Part shown: in pieces, positions 20,933 to 22,455 of the stretch
Numbering within the stretch: the stretch's first letter is position 1
Layout of the letters: every line of letters begins with the position of its first letter
Assembly: GCA_018658955.1 (NCBI GenBank)
Contig: JABIPM010000024.1
Span: 1 to 22,455 of the forward strand
Length of the DNA stretch: 22,455 bases
Direction of reading: 5' to 3'
Source of the DNA: Candidatus Woesearchaeota archaeon
GTDB lineage: Archaea > Nanobdellota > Nanobdellia > SCGC-AAA011-G17 > UBA489
The notes under the pieces: model-generated
The model's database searches: none
What the model was told of the DNA's origin: nothing
What the model saw: only the letters and a program-made list of their open reading frames with translations
Program-made: the position numbers and the translations under genes

Positions 20933-22120
20933 ATGGTTTTGGAAGTTTTAATATCGGTTCAGAAATACATCACAGTTATACTTTTATTTATTGCTGCGTT
21001 TATTTGGTTATTACTACGTAAGGAAAGGGGCGAAGAAGGGTTAGCTGATTTGAGAATTAATCGTGCCTATACTGTAATTGTTTTGATGGTTCTGCCTTTT
21101 ATTATAGGTAACTTCTCTTTAGTTTCTGAAGAATTATCTGAGGTTGGAATGAATTTCTTGTTTGTATTGATTTTTTTAAGTATGGTTGTTGTGTTACTTA
21201 AGTTGAATAAGAGAAGTAGTAAGGAAAGAGAGAATGATTTGAGAGATTTAATGAAAGAATCATCTAAACATCCAATTAGATATGAATTTGCAAAAAGAAT
21301 TGTAGTTCCTGAAATCACTAAGTTAAGGAAGATTGAAGATAAATTAGATAACAAAAATAAGAAATTTAAGTTGAAAGAGAAGAAACTTGATGTTAAACAA
21401 AAAGGATTAGATAAAACTATTAAAAAATTAGAAGAATTGAAAAAATTTATTTCTGATAACTTGAAACGTTCCAATAATGCAAAAAAAGAAGAATCTGATA
21501 GGGAGAGAGTTTATGATAAGAAAGAAAGTGTTTTGATAGTTAGAGAGAAGAAATTGGATGCAGTTGAGAAAGATGTAAAATATACTCGTAATGAATTAAA
21601 GAATCTGAAAGAAGAGCTAACTCGTAGGGAGAAGTTGATGAATCCTAGAATGAATAGGGTTGAAAGTAGAGAAGAAGATGTTGAAGCTAGAATGTCCAGA
21701 GTTAGAATTAAAGAATCTGATATCAGGGAAGCATTAGATAATATTCAAATATTAAAGAAGAATATTGCTAAAGAAGAAAGGGTATTGAAGAAGTCAATAA
21801 GAGATTTTGAAGATGAGAAAGATGATACTTTTGATTTGAAGAAAAAAGTCGATAGAGTTACAGATAAGAATAATAAAATTAAAAGTAAATTAAATGAACG
21901 TGAAGGGAAATTAGATTTACATGAAGATAAATTAAATGAACGTGAGAAGAAATTAAATTCATTTGAAAGAAGTTTAAGTAAAAAAAGTAGGAATTTAAGT
22001 GCTCTAGAGGTTAAATTTGGAAAGTCTGTGGTTGATTTAGAGAAAGGAGATATGGATCCAGAAATTGGAAAAGTTACTGGCGAAAAGAAATTTAGAGTTA
22101 AAAAAAGGAGAAAGAAATGA
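20933..22120 (+). CDS. Membrane-anchored long coiled-coil protein, unknown function
   Basis: A 395-residue protein from the ATG at 20933; the TTG at 20894 that also opens the frame lies in the promoter region. Three membrane segments come first: about 7-28 (ITVILLFIAAFIWLLL), 45-63 (AYTVIVLMVLPFIIGNFSLV) and 71-92 (MNFLFVLIFLSMVVVLL). Arginines after segment 1 and lysines after segment 3 place the rest in the cytoplasm. Residues about 130-365 are an almost unbroken, highly charged coiled coil, with internal repeats such as KLNEREGKLDLHED and KLNEREKKLNSFE. A basic tail (FRVKKRRKK) ends it. This looks like a scaffold or tether at the membrane; no enzyme motif is seen. The stop overlaps the next start in ATGA. 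Confidence 0.85.
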   Translation: MVLEVLISVQKYITVILLFIAAFIWLLLRKERGEEGLADLRINRAYTVIVLMVLPFIIGNFSLVSEELSEVGMNFLFVLIFLSMVVVLLKLNKRSSKERENDLRDLMKESSKHPIRYEFAKRIVVPEITKLRKIEDKLDNKNKKFKLKEKKLDVKQKGLDKTIKKLEELKKFISDNLKRSNNAKKEESDRERVYDKKESVLIVREKKLDAVEKDVKYTRNELKNLKEELTRREKLMNPRMNRVESREEDVEARMSRVRIKESDIREALDNIQILKKNIAKEERVLKKSIRDFEDEKDDTFDLKKKVDRVTDKNNKIKSKLNEREGKLDLHEDKLNEREKKLNSFERSLSKKSRNLSALEVKFGKSVVDLEKGDMDPEIGKVTGEKKFRVKKRRKK

Positions 22121-22446
22121 GTTCAATTTTATTAGGGTTAAATGTTGTTGGATTGTTATTAGTAGTTTTATGTATTGGATTACTTATTAAAAATAGACAA
22201 TATGAAAAAAGTGTTTTTGAAACCTCTGTTAATGTTTTATTGTTTGGATTGTTATTATTGGCTTTGGTTAAGTTGGTGGACGTTCTTGTTTTATTGAATA
22301 CACTTTATACTGAGAGTTTTGGATTTTTAGATGGATATTTGGGTAGCTTTGTAGCTGTTTCTAATGTCGCATTATTGCCTTTATTTGGTGTTTGTGTTTT
22401 AGTTTCTGTTTTGAGTGCAAGAGAGGGTTTTGAAAATTTGAGTTAG
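22117..22446 (+). CDS. Small three-segment membrane protein
   Basis: A 109-residue, very hydrophobic protein with three predicted membrane segments: about 3-24 (ILLGLNVVGLLLVVLCIGLL), 38-61 (VNVLLFGLLLLALVKLVDVL) and 76-101 (FVAVSNVALLPLFGVCVLVS). There are few charged residues outside the first loop (KNRQYEKSVFE) and the short tail. No family is recognised. The ATG overlaps the stop of the coiled-coil gene by 4 bp, so the two are translationally coupled and likely to be partners in one membrane complex. GGAG lies 5 nt before its ATG, inside the preceding gene. Confidence 0.82.
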   Translation: MSSILLGLNVVGLLLVVLCIGLLIKNRQYEKSVFETSVNVLLFGLLLLALVKLVDVLVLLNTLYTESFGFLDGYLGSFVAVSNVALLPLFGVCVLVSVLSAREGFENLS

Positions 22447-22447
22447 A

Positions 22448-22455
22448 CTTATATA
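22448..22455 (+). promoter_or_regulatory. Possible TATA box at the window edge
   Basis: CTTATATA directly after the last stop codon may be the promoter of a gene beyond the window. It cannot be tested here. Confidence 0.2.

Overview
The window is an AT-rich, tightly packed stretch of an archaeal chromosome. The archaeal assignment rests on aIF2-gamma, aIF5B, and ribosomal proteins S2, S6e, L7Ae, S28e and L24e, plus an archaeal-type GluRS and TATA-box promoters. DNA gyrase, short intergenic gaps, low GC and K/E-rich protein tails suggest a DPANN lineage of the Woesearchaeota/Pacearchaeota/Nanoarchaeota kind. That placement is inferred from gene content and needs a tree.

Left part (1-8063): the 3' part of rpsB enters the window reading through an almost perfect 24-bp tandem repeat. 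Next comes a minus-strand pair: a ribbon-helix-helix protein with a UPF0175-like tail, and a P-loop-less NTPase-like protein. The gyrase operon follows: gyrB (interrupted by a complete-looking 434-residue HNH intein), a small unknown acidic protein, then gyrA with a canonical GyrA box.

Middle and right part (8060-17234): the order L7Ae, S28e, L24e, Ndk, aIF5B, S6e, aIF2-gamma on the minus strand is a gene cluster known from other archaea. Here it is interrupted three times: by hsp20, a 49-residue ORF and phoU; by a secreted trypsin-like protease; and by an orphan 344-residue protein. Most of these pieces have their own TATA box. L24e (56 aa) is very short and easily missed.

Far right (17304-22446): gltX, uppS (cis-prenyltransferase) and a CaCA cation antiporter lie on the minus strand. 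A divergent two-gene membrane/coiled-coil operon of unknown function closes the window.

Global patterns: at least nine genes have a TATA-like box centred 24-28 nt before the start codon, implying leaderless mRNAs, while genes inside operons have Shine-Dalgarno sequences. All five convergent gene pairs meet within 4 bp, twice sharing the stop tetranucleotide TTAA. Several start codons were moved inward from the longest open frame on promoter, SD or family grounds, as stated in each entry.
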